Positions 52,186 through 61,094 of a DNA stretch of 64,000 bases are shown here, piece after piece. The position numbers and the translations under genes were made by a program. The stretch is from Mycobacterium celatum. Its GTDB lineage: Bacteria; Actinomycetota; Actinomycetes; Mycobacteriales; Mycobacteriaceae. Each line of letters opens with the position of its first letter. The stretch's first letter is position 1. The notes below the pieces were generated by a model that saw nothing but the letters and a program-made list of their open reading frames with translations, searched no databases and had not been told where the DNA came from. The DNA is taken from assembly GCF_002101595.1 (NCBI RefSeq), contig NZ_LQOM01000027.1:1-64000 (forward strand), in the 5' to 3' direction.

Positions 52186-52790
52186 CGGATCGACCCCAGC
52201 TGCGAGATCAGCAGCCTGCCGTCCACGTCGGACACCGCCAGCCGCAGGTTCCAGTGCACGATCTGCGGTTTGCCGCCGACGTTTTCGCTGACCGACGTGG
52301 CGACCACCATGACGGTGTCGGTGCGCCGGGCGACTCCCGGCGGCAGCGGCTCGGCCGGCCGCCGGCCCGGTTGGGCGTCGGGCTCGTGGTGCACCGCTTC
52401 GATTGCAACGGCCTCGATTTGTCCGGTGCTGCGGGCCTGCAGCCGTTGCACCACCTGCCGGTAGGGCTGCATGGCGGAGTCGAAGTCGGCGTTGAGTTCT
52501 CCCACGGTGCCGTCGTGCAGCCGCTGCAGGTTGGCGTCGACGTTGTCGGTGTTCATGTTGATCAGCACGCCGGTCCAGTCGGCGGCGGTCTGCAGGACCC
52601 GGCTTTGGTAGTGCCGCTCGTCGACGTCGCCGCGGTGCGTCGTCCAGATGAGCACTCCCAGCGCGATCGCTGCGACCGACAGCAGGCCCAGCACCGCCGA
52701 GGCGATGCCGTAGCCGGAGAAGATCGGGCCGCCGGACGGTTCCGGCGTGTCCTCGGCGGTCGGCTCGGTCTGCTCTCCCTCGTCGGGCAT
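52182..52790 (-). CDS. omamA: orphaned Mce-associated membrane protein OmamA (Rv0199 ortholog)
   Basis: This 202-residue Mce-associated protein has an acidic N-terminal tail, one transmembrane helix (about residues 30-52, IASAVLGLLSVAAIALGVLIW) and an extracytoplasmic Mam domain ending LAVSDVDGRLLISQLGSIR. M. tuberculosis OmamA is needed for cholesterol import and MceG stability. It is upstream of and coupled to omamB. It is divergent from zmp1 with only 41 bp between starts, so the two promoters are very close. Confidence 0.86.
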   Translation of the reverse strand: MPDEGEQTEPTAEDTPEPSGGPIFSGYGIASAVLGLLSVAAIALGVLIWTTHRGDVDERHYQSRVLQTAADWTGVLINMNTDNVDANLQRLHDGTVGELNADFDSAMQPYRQVVQRLQARSTGQIEAVAIEAVHHEPDAQPGRRPAEPLPPGVARRTDTVMVVATSVSENVGGKPQIVHWNLRLAVSDVDGRLLISQLGSIR

Positions 52791-52831
52791 GGCCGTGAGG
52801 CTACCTGCCGGTCGGTGGTAAGGATGGCAGG

Positions 52832-54817
52832 GTGACGGTAGAAGCTATCCGCTCGGGCATCGACCTGAGCAATGTCGACGCTGGTGTCCGCCCACAAGAC
52901 GACCTGTTCGGTCACGTCAACGGCCGCTGGCTGAGCGAGTATCAGATCCCGGCCGACCGGGCGACCGATGGCGCATTCCGCTCGCTATTCGACCGAGCCG
53001 AGGAGCAGGTCCGCGACTTGATCACCGAGCTCAGCGAACGCTCCGCCGCGGCCGGCACCGACGAACAACGCATCGGCGACCTCTACGCCAGTTTTCTCGA
53101 CGAGGATGCGGTCGAGCGGCGCGGCCTGCAGCCGCTGCTCGACGAGCTGGCGCTGATCGACGCCGCCGCCGACGCCGACGAGCTGGCTGCGGTTGTGGGA
53201 GCGCTTCAACGCACCGGGGTCCGCGGCGGGGTCGGCGTGTATGTCGACACAGACGAGAAGAACTCCGCCCGCTACCTGGTGCACGTCAGCCAGTCGGGCC
53301 TCGGGCTGCCCGACGAGTCCTACTACCGCGACGAGCAGCATGCCGAGCTGCTGGCCGCCTACCCCGGCCATATCGCGCGGATGTTCGCGCTGGTCTACGG
53401 CGGCGACGCGGCGGACCACGCCGAAACCGCCGACCGCATCGTGGCATTGGAGACCAAACTGGCTGCCGCGCACTGGGATGTGGTCAAACGCCGCGACGCC
53501 GACCTTACCTACAATCTGCGCACGTTCGCCGACCTGCAGGAGCAGGCGCCGGGCTTCCAGTGGTCGGGCTGGGTGAGCGCGCTGGGCACCACACCGGATG
53601 CAGTCGCGGAACTTGTTGTGCGCCAACCGGATTACCTCGCCGAATTTGCAGGGCTGTGGCACGGCGAGGAACTCGACGACTGGAAGCGCTGGGCGCGCTG
53701 GCAATTGATCCACGCACGCGCCTGGCTGTTGACCGACGCGCTGGTGCGCGAGGACTTCGCGTTCTATGGCCGCGCGCTGACCGGGGCCGAAGAGATCCGC
53801 GAGCGCTGGAAGCGCGGTGTGTCGATGGTGGAGGGTCTGCTTGGCGATGCCGTCGGAAAGCTTTACGTGCAAAGGCATTTCCCGCCGGACGCCAAGGCCC
53901 GCATGGACGCGCTGGTGGACAACCTGCGCGAGGCGTACCGGATCAGCATCTCCAACCTGGACTGGATGACACCGCAGACCCGGGAACGCGCACTGGCCAA
54001 ACTGGACAAGTTCACCGCCAAGATCGGCTATCCGGCCAAGTGGCGCGACTATTCGGCGCTGGTGATCGACCGCAATGACCTTTACGGCAACTACCAACGC
54101 GGCTACGCGGTCAACCTGGACCGCGAGCTTGCCAAGCTGGGCGGTCCGGTCGACCGCGACGAGTGGTTCATGACCCCGCAGACGGTCAACGCCTACTACA
54201 ACCCGGGGATGAACGAAATCGTCTTCCCGGCAGGGATTTTGCAGCCGCCGTTCTTCGACCCACAGGCCGACGACGCTGCGAACTATGGCGGTATCGGCGC
54301 GGTGATCGGCCACGAGATCGGGCACGGCTTCGACGACCAGGGCGCCAAATACGACGGCGACGGCAATCTGGTCGACTGGTGGACCGACGACGACCGCGCC
54401 GAGTTCGCCGCCCGCACCAAGGCGCTGATCGCGCAATACGACGGCTACACGCCGCGTGCGCTCGGCAACGGCCATCATGTCAACGGCGCGTTCACCGTCG
54501 GCGAGAACATCGGAGATCTGGGCGGGCTCTCGATAGCTCTGCTCGCGTATCAACTATCGCTGAACGGCCGTCCCGCCCCGGTGATCGACGGGCTGACCGG
54601 CATGCAGCGGTTGTTCTTCGGCTGGGCGCAGGTCTGGCGGGCCAAATCCCGTGACGCCGAGGCGATTCGGCGGCTCGCGGTCGATCCGCATTCGCCGCCG
54701 GAATTCCGCTGCAACGGCGTCATCCGCAACATCGACGCCTTCTACGACGCATTCGACGTCGCCGAGAACGACGCACTGTACCTGGAGCCGCAGCACCGGG
54801 TGCGCATCTGGAACTAG
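52832..54817 (+). CDS. zmp1: zinc metalloprotease Zmp1, peptidase family M13 (Rv0198c ortholog)
   Basis: This 661-residue neprilysin-like zinc endopeptidase modulates host inflammasome activation and phagosome maturation in M. tuberculosis. The zinc site is complete: HEIGH (H494, E495, H498) and E558 in GENIGDLGG (D562 as the second shell). NAYYNPGMNEIVFPAGILQPPFFD is the substrate-binding segment. The first residues are not a signal peptide, so export is leaderless or through another route. It starts with GTG. An intrinsic terminator follows (54834-54870). Confidence 0.95.
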   Translation: MTVEAIRSGIDLSNVDAGVRPQDDLFGHVNGRWLSEYQIPADRATDGAFRSLFDRAEEQVRDLITELSERSAAAGTDEQRIGDLYASFLDEDAVERRGLQPLLDELALIDAAADADELAAVVGALQRTGVRGGVGVYVDTDEKNSARYLVHVSQSGLGLPDESYYRDEQHAELLAAYPGHIARMFALVYGGDAADHAETADRIVALETKLAAAHWDVVKRRDADLTYNLRTFADLQEQAPGFQWSGWVSALGTTPDAVAELVVRQPDYLAEFAGLWHGEELDDWKRWARWQLIHARAWLLTDALVREDFAFYGRALTGAEEIRERWKRGVSMVEGLLGDAVGKLYVQRHFPPDAKARMDALVDNLREAYRISISNLDWMTPQTRERALAKLDKFTAKIGYPAKWRDYSALVIDRNDLYGNYQRGYAVNLDRELAKLGGPVDRDEWFMTPQTVNAYYNPGMNEIVFPAGILQPPFFDPQADDAANYGGIGAVIGHEIGHGFDDQGAKYDGDGNLVDWWTDDDRAEFAARTKALIAQYDGYTPRALGNGHHVNGAFTVGENIGDLGGLSIALLAYQLSLNGRPAPVIDGLTGMQRLFFGWAQVWRAKSRDAEAIRRLAVDPHSPPEFRCNGVIRNIDAFYDAFDVAENDALYLEPQHRVRIWN

Positions 54818-54833
54818 GCAGCGCGAGCAGACG

Positions 54834-54870
54834 CAAAAGCCCCGCACGCCTCGGCGTGTCGGGGCCTTTT
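54834..54870. terminator. intrinsic terminator between zmp1 and the L,D-transpeptidase gene
   Basis: A G/C stem-loop, GCCCCG-ACGCC paired to GGCG-CGGGGC with a 2-4 nt loop and one bulge, is flanked by AAAA on the left and CTTTT on the right. It can terminate both convergent transcripts. Confidence 0.75.
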
Positions 54871-54883
54871 CCGTCTGGTGGTG

Positions 54884-55897
54884 CTACAGCTGCCAGTCGT
54901 TGGAGCCGTCGTTCTTGCTGTAGGTGCCGACGGAGTTCTTCACCACGATGGGATCGCCGGTGCCGAAGTTGTCGAAGAACCACTTGGCGTTGGCCGGGCT
55001 GATGTTGATGCAGCCGTGGCTGACGTTCCGCTTGCCCTGATCGGCCACCGACCACGGCGCGCTGTGCACGAAATCGCCGCTGTTGTCGAACATCACGGCG
55101 TTCTCGACATTGACCTTGTAGCCGTACGTCGAGTCGACGGGCACGCCGTATGTGGTGGAATCCATCACCACCTTGGCCTTCTTGTCGAGCACGTAGTAGG
55201 TGCCGTTGGCGGTCTGGTGACCGCCCGCGGCCATCCCCATCGACATCGGGATGGTCTTCTCCACGGTCCCGTTGCGGGTGACGGTCATGGTGTGGGTGGC
55301 GTCGTCGGCGGTTGCCACCAGCGCGTCGCCGGTGTGAAAGTCCGACGTGGTGCCCGCGGCGTCGATGTGCACGTTGGTGTGGGCCGGCCAGAAGTTGATT
55401 GGGCGCCACCGCACCTGGGTGGGGGTCATCCAGTAGAACTTGCCCGGCACCGGCGGGGTCGACGAAATGTGGATCGCCTGCTCGGCCATCGGCTTGTCGG
55501 CAATCGGCCGCTGGAAGTTGATGATGATCGGCTGGGCGACGCCGACCATCGAGCCGCTGACCGGAGTGAACGTGGGCGGCAGGAACGGCGGCTGGCCCGT
55601 GAAGGGCTCCGGGTTCTGCCCGGCCACCGGACCCGCGGCGGCCGCAGGCTGAGCCGCCGGTGCAGCCGGTGCTGCCGGGGGCGGCGCGGCCAGCGGCTCG
55701 GCCGGTGGCGGGGGTGCGAACGGGTCGGGCGGCGGCGCCAGCGGGTCGGCCGGTCCGGCGTCTGCCACGCCAGGGTCGCCGGGGGGCGGTGGCTGGTCGG
55801 GATCGGCCAACGCCGAACCGGTGCCCAGCGTCAGCACAGCGGTCAATCCGGCTGTGCTGAGCGCGGCGACGAGAGTTCCCCTCGTCCATCGCGACAT
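54884..55897 (-). CDS. L,D-transpeptidase, LdtMt4-type (Rv0192 ortholog)
   Basis: This 337-residue exported enzyme forms 3-3 peptidoglycan cross-links. It has an N-terminal signal peptide ([27 protein letters not shown]), a long Pro/Ala linker, an Ig-like domain ([21 protein letters not shown]) and the YkuD catalytic domain with SHGCIN and the nucleophile C296. The ATG of [10 protein letters not shown] is chosen because GGAGG lies 7 nt upstream; an ATG two codons earlier would have only 1-nt spacing. It converges with zmp1 across a terminator. Carbapenem sensitivity is a family property. Confidence 0.92.
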   Translation of the reverse strand: MSRWTRGTLVAALSTAGLTAVLTLGTGSALADPDQPPPPGDPGVADAGPADPLAPPPDPFAPPPPAEPLAAPPPAAPAAPAAQPAAAAGPVAGQNPEPFTGQPPFLPPTFTPVSGSMVGVAQPIIINFQRPIADKPMAEQAIHISSTPPVPGKFYWMTPTQVRWRPINFWPAHTNVHIDAAGTTSDFHTGDALVATADDATHTMTVTRNGTVEKTIPMSMGMAAGGHQTANGTYYVLDKKAKVVMDSTTYGVPVDSTYGYKVNVENAVMFDNSGDFVHSAPWSVADQGKRNVSHGCINISPANAKWFFDNFGTGDPIVVKNSVGTYSKNDGSNDWQL

Positions 55898-56031
55898 ATG
55901 CATACCTCCAGTCACAGTCCCAACCAGTGTGGCATAGCGCGGAGAGCGGCTAGTGCTTCAGCGGCCACCCGACATGCGCTATTACCGCGCTGACCTGCGC
56001 CAATACGTCATCGGTCGAAGGGCCGGAAGCG

Positions 56032-57258
56032 TTACTCCTCGCCGGCGGGCACGTCGAAGATGTGCCGGCTCGCCGTCATCCCCGCCAGAGCCACTCCCAT
56101 CAGAACCGCCGACGCGGCCAGCATCACCGGCACGCTGTGCTCGTAGAGCAGCCCGCCGGCCGCCGAACCGGCCATGATGCCGACCTGAAACGCCGTGACG
56201 TACAGCGACGACGCCCCGTCTGGGTCGCCTGCGGCGTTACGAATCGCCGTCGACTGCAGCATCGGCGACACCGCCGTCGCCATCGCCCCCCACAGGACAA
56301 TCGCGGCGGTCCCCACCAGCGCCGTCGCCGCCGTGGGCCGGCCTCCAAACGCCAGCGCGGTCAACAGGACGAACGCCGCCGCCAGCCCGGCCATGCACAC
56401 GATGACCGCACGTTTGGGCCGGCGGTCCAGCGGGCGAGCCACCACCGGCACGGCCACCAGCCCGGCGACTCCGTAAACGGCCAATAACCAGGCCAGATTG
56501 GGTCCTCGCACCCCCACGACGTCGCGGATGACCACGACGATGAAGGTGTAGGACACGAAGTGTCCGGTGACGGCCACCATTGTGAGCAAGCTCACCGCCC
56601 AGAGCCGGCCGTTGCGGTGGTGGCGGGCCCGCGGACCGACCCGCTCGAGCTGCTCCGCCGAGAGCACCATCTCCGGAAGCACCAGCCACGCGGCCAAGGT
56701 GACGATCCCCGCGGCGATGGTGACGCACACCACGGCCCAGCGCCAGCCCCACATCAGGCTCATCGCCGCCGTCAGCGGGCTGCCGACCACCAGAGCCAGG
56801 CTGGTTCCCACGTAGATCGCCGTGGTCGCACGTCCGGCGTGGCTGGGCGGCACCAACCGCGTCGCGATCGGCGCGATGACCGACCACATCAGACCGTGCG
56901 TGATCGCGCACAGCACCCGTCCGCCGGCCAACACCCCGAAATTGGGAGCCAGTGCCGACACGAGTTGCGACATGGTCAGGCAGGCCAATGTCAGCAGCAG
57001 CGTCCGGCGCCGCGGCCAATGCGCGGTCCAGCGCACCAGCGGAATCGTCGTCAACGCCGCCACCAGCGCGTACCAGGACAACAAGGTGCCGACCAACGCC
57101 AGGCTGACATGCAGATCGCGCGCAATAGCGGGCAGCGCGCCCACCGGCACGATCTCGGCCGTGACGTAGATGAACGCCGCGGCGGCCAGCACCGACAACT
57201 GCACCGCGATCCGCGGCGTCCACGGTCCGCTGCGAAGGGTTTGGGTTTCGGCGGTCAT
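56032..57258 (-). CDS. MFS drug efflux transporter (Rv0191 ortholog)
   Basis: This 408-residue major facilitator with 12 hydrophobic helices belongs to the AraJ/chloramphenicol-exporter-like DHA1 subset; Rv0191 is linked to chloramphenicol efflux. The motif-A segment is VRWTAHWPRRRTLLLTL, and motif C-like TSLALVVGSPLTAAM is in helix five. I use the ATG of MTAETQTLRSG; an upstream in-frame start at 57300 would add 14 residues. It follows ricR on the same strand with a 71-bp gap, but copper regulation is not implied because it has no own operator. Confidence 0.87.
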   Translation of the reverse strand: MTAETQTLRSGPWTPRIAVQLSVLAAAAFIYVTAEIVPVGALPAIARDLHVSLALVGTLLSWYALVAALTTIPLVRWTAHWPRRRTLLLTLACLTMSQLVSALAPNFGVLAGGRVLCAITHGLMWSVIAPIATRLVPPSHAGRATTAIYVGTSLALVVGSPLTAAMSLMWGWRWAVVCVTIAAGIVTLAAWLVLPEMVLSAEQLERVGPRARHHRNGRLWAVSLLTMVAVTGHFVSYTFIVVVIRDVVGVRGPNLAWLLAVYGVAGLVAVPVVARPLDRRPKRAVIVCMAGLAAAFVLLTALAFGGRPTAATALVGTAAIVLWGAMATAVSPMLQSTAIRNAAGDPDGASSLYVTAFQVGIMAGSAAGGLLYEHSVPVMLAASAVLMGVALAGMTASRHIFDVPAGEE

Positions 57259-57329
57259 CAGGGCTGCACTAACCGTACGCACTCGCCCCACGACCAGCAC
57301 TCAATCACGGGTATTCGGGCGTGTGCGCG

Positions 57330-57620
57330 TCAGGAACGCACGAGTCGCGCGATCGCGGCGGAAGCTTCGGCGAGCTTCGCCTCGGCCTCGTCGCCTCCGT
57401 CGGCCACCGCGCGGGTCACGCAGTGCCCGAGGTGCTCGTCGAGCAGGTTCAGCGCCACGGACCGCAGGGCGCTGTTGACGGCGCTGATCTGGGTGAGGAC
57501 GTCGATGCAGTACTTGTCCTCGTCGATCATCTTGGCGATGCCCCGCACCTGTCCCTCGATGCGGCGCAGCCGCTTGGCGTAGTTGTCCTTCTGCGGCGAG
57601 TAGCCGTGTGCGGCTGTCAT
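57330..57620 (-). CDS. ricR: copper-sensing repressor RicR (CsoR/RcnR family, Rv0190 ortholog)
   Basis: This 96-residue helical-bundle copper sensor has all Cu(I) ligands of the C-H-C motif: C38 (EDKYCIDVLTQ), H63 and C67 (DEHLGHC). Length and sequence match M. tuberculosis RicR almost exactly. Apo-RicR represses copper-response genes (including itself, mymT and lpqS) and releases DNA when Cu(I) binds. The ATG of MTAAHGYSPQ is supported by similarity; a longer frame would run over its own operator at 57631-57645, which lies 11 nt upstream of the start. Confidence 0.96.
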   Translation of the reverse strand: MTAAHGYSPQKDNYAKRLRRIEGQVRGIAKMIDEDKYCIDVLTQISAVNSALRSVALNLLDEHLGHCVTRAVADGGDEAEAKLAEASAAIARLVRS

Positions 57621-57630
57621 GCTCCCAGGG

Positions 57631-57645
57631 TACCCCCGTGGGGTA
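57631..57645. promoter_or_regulatory. RicR operator at its own promoter
   Basis: TACCCCCGTGGGGTA is TACCC-N5-GGGTA, a perfect dyad of the RicR/CsoR class, between ricR and ilvD. It ends 46 nt before the ilvD ATG and starts 11 nt from the ricR ATG, so it probably controls ricR and might also affect ilvD. Confidence 0.85.
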
Positions 57646-57691
57646 TCGAAATTGATTTGGGAGGTGCTCGCGGCCCGCGCATACTTGGGCC

Positions 57692-59401
57692 ATGCCCCAA
57701 ACCAAGGCACGTACCCCTGATATCAAACCCCGCAGCCGCGACGTCACCGACGGTCTGGAGAAGGCCGCAGCCCGCGGAATGCTGCGAGCGGTCGGCATGG
57801 ACGACGACGACTTCGCCAAGCCGCAGATCGGTGTGGCGTCCTCGTGGAACGAGATCACGCCGTGCAACCTGTCGCTGGACCGCCTCGCCAAGGCGGTGAA
57901 GGAAGGGGTCTTCGCCGCCGGCGGCTATCCGCTTGAGTTCGGGACGATCTCGGTGTCCGACGGCATCTCGATGGGCCACGAGGGCATGCATTTCTCGCTG
58001 GTGTCCCGCGAGGTGATCGCCGACAGCGTGGAAACCGTGATGCAGGCCGAGCGGCTCGACGGCTCTGTGCTGCTGGCCGGCTGCGACAAGTCGCTGCCCG
58101 GAATGCTGATGGCCGCCGCGCGATTGGACCTGGCCGCAGTGTTCCTCTACGCGGGCTCGATCCTGCCCGGGCGGGCCAAGCTGTCCGACGGCACCGAGCG
58201 CGAGGTCACGATCATCGACGCCTTCGAGGCGGTCGGCGCGTGCGCACGCGGCCTGATGCCGCGCGAGGACGTCGACGCCATCGAGCGGGCCATCTGCCCC
58301 GGCGAGGGCGCCTGCGCCGGCATGTACACCGCCAACACGATGGCCAGCGCCGCTGAGGCACTGGGTATGTCGTTGCCCGGCAGCGCCGCGCCCCCGGCGA
58401 CCGACCGGCGCCGCGACGCGTTCGCCCGCCACAGCGGCGAGGCCGTCGTCGAACTGCTGCGCCGCGGCATCACCGCCCGCGACATTCTCACCCGGGAGGC
58501 GTTCGAGAACGCGATCGCGGTGGTGATGGCCTTCGGCGGCTCGACCAACGCCGTCTTGCATCTGCTGGCCATCGCATACGAGGCCAACGTCAAGCTGTCA
58601 CTCGAGGATTTCAGCCGGATCGGGTCACGAGTGCCGCACCTGGCCGACGTCAAACCCTTCGGCCGGCATGTGATGCTCGACGTCGACCGCATCGGCGGTG
58701 TGCCGGTGGTGATGAAGGCACTGCTGGACGCCGGTCTGCTGCACGGTGATTGCCTGACGGTGACCGGACAGACCGTCGCCGAAAACCTCGCGCACATCGC
58801 GCCGCCCGACCCGGACGGCAAGGTGCTGCGCGCGCTGGACAATCCGATCCACCCGACCGGCGGGATCACCATTCTGCACGGGACGCTGGCTCCCGAGGGC
58901 GCGGTGGTCAAGTCGGCCGGTTTCGACTCCGACGTGTTCGAAGGCACCGCAAGGGTTTTCGACCGCGAGCGGGCCGCGCTGGATGCGCTCGAGGACGGCA
59001 CCATCACCGAGGGCGACGCGGTGGTGATCCGCTACGAAGGCCCCAAGGGCGGGCCGGGGATGCGCGAAATGCTCGCCATCACCGGCGCCATCAAGGGCGC
59101 CGGGCTCGGTAAGGACGTGCTATTGCTGACCGACGGCCGCTTCTCCGGCGGCACCACCGGGCTGTGCGTCGGGCATATCGCCCCGGAGGCGGTCGACGGC
59201 GGACCGATCGCGTTTTTGCGCGACGGCGACCGCGTCCGCCTCGACGTCGCCAATGGAACGCTCGACGTGCTGGTCGACGCAAGCGAATTCCAAGCGCGCC
59301 GTGTGGGTTTCACGCCACTGCCGCCGCGGTACACCACCGGCGTGCTGGCCAAGTACACCAAGCTGGTGGGGTCCGCGGCAATCGGAGCGGTCTGCGGCTA
59401 G
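57692..59401 (+). CDS. ilvD: dihydroxy-acid dehydratase IlvD (Rv0189c ortholog)
   Basis: This 569-residue dihydroxy-acid dehydratase catalyses the penultimate step of valine/isoleucine and pantothenate synthesis (2,3-dihydroxyisovalerate to 2-ketoisovalerate). Fe-S ligand Cys are C58 (NEITPCNL), C131 ([10 protein letters not shown]) and C208 ([14 protein letters not shown]), consistent with a [2Fe-2S] enzyme. [19 protein letters not shown] is the conserved C-terminal motif. Fe-S dehydratases are copper-sensitive, so placement beside ricR is suggestive but unproven. No Shine-Dalgarno is obvious before its ATG. Confidence 0.96.
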   Translation: MPQTKARTPDIKPRSRDVTDGLEKAAARGMLRAVGMDDDDFAKPQIGVASSWNEITPCNLSLDRLAKAVKEGVFAAGGYPLEFGTISVSDGISMGHEGMHFSLVSREVIADSVETVMQAERLDGSVLLAGCDKSLPGMLMAAARLDLAAVFLYAGSILPGRAKLSDGTEREVTIIDAFEAVGACARGLMPREDVDAIERAICPGEGACAGMYTANTMASAAEALGMSLPGSAAPPATDRRRDAFARHSGEAVVELLRRGITARDILTREAFENAIAVVMAFGGSTNAVLHLLAIAYEANVKLSLEDFSRIGSRVPHLADVKPFGRHVMLDVDRIGGVPVVMKALLDAGLLHGDCLTVTGQTVAENLAHIAPPDPDGKVLRALDNPIHPTGGITILHGTLAPEGAVVKSAGFDSDVFEGTARVFDRERAALDALEDGTITEGDAVVIRYEGPKGGPGMREMLAITGAIKGAGLGKDVLLLTDGRFSGGTTGLCVGHIAPEAVDGGPIAFLRDGDRVRLDVANGTLDVLVDASEFQARRVGFTPLPPRYTTGVLAKYTKLVGSAAIGAVCG

Positions 59402-59410
59402 GCCAGTCTC

Positions 59411-59476
59411 GCCGCGAGCGTGCGTGTTCCCGGCCGACACGCCGACCCGATTCTCGGGTTTGCGCACGCTCGCGGC
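59411..59476. repeat. 66-bp inverted-repeat element, copy C
   Basis: GCCGCGAGCGTGCG (59411-59424) and CGCACGCTCGCGGC (59463-59476) are a perfect 14-bp inverted repeat. The left half of the core resembles copy A (GTGT, then GCCGACAC). It sits between convergent ilvD and the SPW gene. Confidence 0.8.
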
Positions 59477-59501
59477 GGCGAGGGACGGGGGCCTGAGCGG
59501 G

Positions 59502-59945
59502 CTATGCGTGCTTAGCTTCGTCGCTGCGCGCGCGCATACCGAAGTACATCGCGTTCAAGCCCAGCACGGTCAGCACCGCACCTGCAATCACATTCGACCA
59601 GATCATGCCGCCGTGCGGCGAGACGTGGTTGATGACCCACGGCGAAACGATGAACCACACGCCCAAGACAGGCAGCGTCCAGGTCATCCCATGGGTGCGG
59701 TCGAGAGCGCACGCGAACCCGTATGCCAGCGCCGCGCACATGACTCCGACGATCAGGTCGTTGACGGCCAGCGGCCTGGTCATGTGGAACCCGACGATCC
59801 ACGGCGACGCAGCCGCGTAGACCGCCGTCAGCAAAGCCAGGCCGAAGGTGCCTTGCGCGGACATCGACTCGGCGGCGCGCTCATACCGCGCCCGCAGAGC
59901 CAACAAATCCGGGTGGTGATCGATTGATGAATGGACTGTGCTCAT
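59502..59945 (-). CDS. SPW-repeat membrane protein (Rv0188 ortholog)
   Basis: This 147-residue inner-membrane protein has about four hydrophobic helices containing two SPW motifs (AASPWIVGF and VSPWVINH), the family signature. The N-terminus MSTVHSSIDHHPDLLALRA matches Rv0188. AGAAAGG lies 7 nt before the ATG. It is divergent from the nitronate monooxygenase gene. The function of SPW proteins is unknown. Confidence 0.9.
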   Translation of the reverse strand: MSTVHSSIDHHPDLLALRARYERAAESMSAQGTFGLALLTAVYAAASPWIVGFHMTRPLAVNDLIVGVMCAALAYGFACALDRTHGMTWTLPVLGVWFIVSPWVINHVSPHGGMIWSNVIAGAVLTVLGLNAMYFGMRARSDEAKHA

Positions 59946-60098
59946 TTTGTGACCTTTCTGTTATGCAGCAAGCCTTTTGGGCCTCCTGCAAACCATCCAC
60001 CTGGTCCAAGACTACGCCCGCCGATCGTCTGCCAGCAACGAAAATGGGCGGCATTCGGCGGGCCCGTACCCGGCGCTGCGCAGCTATCACACAGGCCG

Positions 60099-60104
60099 TA
60101 CGGT
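60099..60104 (+). promoter_or_regulatory. -10 hexamer TACGGT, leaderless-type promoter
   Basis: TACGGT lies 6 nt before the ATG at 60111 with no ribosome binding site between, supporting that start for the monooxygenase gene. Confidence 0.45.
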
Positions 60105-60110
60105 CAACGC

Positions 60111-61094
60111 ATGGACATCGCTGATCGACTCCGGCTCGACGTTCCGGTGGGCCAGGCCGGCATGGGCGGCGGACTGGCGGGCGCGCCGCTGGCCGCCGCG
60201 GTCGCCCGGGCCGGCGGGCTGGGCACGCTCGGGCTGGTGTCACCCGGACGACTGCGGTCGGCGATCGAACAGGTACGCGCACAAGCCCCCGGTCGTGCCG
60301 TCGCGGTGAACCTGTTGATGCCCTTCGCGCGCCGTAGCCATATCGAGGTGTGCGTCGAGCACCGGGTCGACGCCGTGGTGGTGGCTTTCGGCGGCGATCG
60401 CCACCTGGTTCAGCGGCTCCGTGACGCAGGGATCTTCGTATTCGTGATGGTAGGCACCGAATCGCAAGCCCGCGACGCAATCGATTGGGGAGCCGACGGT
60501 TTGATCGCCCAGGGCCGCGAGGCCGGCGGGCATCTCGTCGGAACAATACCCGCGCTCGAGTTCCTGCCCCGCGCACAGGCGATAGCCGGCCGACGACCGG
60601 TGTTCGTCGCGGGGGGAATCGCTTCGGGCGTCGACACCCGCGCGGCACTGGATGCCGGCGCCGACGGCGTCATCGCCGGAACGAGATTCTTGATGACGCG
60701 TGAGGCCGGCGCCCACCCGGCGTATCAGCAGCGAATCGTCAACGCCGACAAGACCGTCGAGACCACGCTGTTCGGGCTCAGTTGGCCGCTTCGGCACCGG
60801 GTTGTCCCCAACGCCGCCACCCGGCGATGGTGCCGCGACGACGGGTCCGCCAAGCCATTGCCCGCCGCTCTCAACTCCGCGAGCCGCTGGCTATCCGTGC
60901 TGGGTTACTTCGACGCCGGCGCGCTGATCCGTCTGCAATCTCCTGCCCTGCCGGTGTTTTCGCCGCTCGCACCGCTAGACGGCATGCCCGAGTCGTCGGT
61001 GGACTGCGGCGCGCTCTATGCCGGCGAAACGGCCTTGCGAATCAACGAGGTGACCTCGGCCCGGCAGGCCGTCGAGGACTTGACGCCTACTTGA
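60111..61094 (+). CDS. nitronate monooxygenase family protein
   Basis: This 327-residue TIM-barrel FMN enzyme of the 2-nitropropane dioxygenase/nitronate monooxygenase family oxidises nitronates such as propionate-3-nitronate. The signature FMN/active-site loop is GREAGGHLVG with H141, and phosphate-binding segments are PVFVAGGIASG and DGVIAGTRFLM. The gene seems to be an insertion here relative to M. tuberculosis (Rv0188 then Rv0187). The start ATG is fixed by a leaderless-type -10 hexamer; a frame from further upstream would cross the divergent promoter. Its last 8 nt overlap the convergent O-methyltransferase. Confidence 0.88.
   Translation: MDIADRLRLDVPVGQAGMGGGLAGAPLAAAVARAGGLGTLGLVSPGRLRSAIEQVRAQAPGRAVAVNLLMPFARRSHIEVCVEHRVDAVVVAFGGDRHLVQRLRDAGIFVFVMVGTESQARDAIDWGADGLIAQGREAGGHLVGTIPALEFLPRAQAIAGRRPVFVAGGIASGVDTRAALDAGADGVIAGTRFLMTREAGAHPAYQQRIVNADKTVETTLFGLSWPLRHRVVPNAATRRWCRDDGSAKPLPAALNSASRWLSVLGYFDAGALIRLQSPALPVFSPLAPLDGMPESSVDCGALYAGETALRINEVTSARQAVEDLTPT

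Noticed and set aside
59979..60040. DosR-type box in the SPW/nitronate monooxygenase gap
   Set aside because: GGGCC and GGTCC fragments occur but no 20-bp palindrome resembling the DosR consensus is present.
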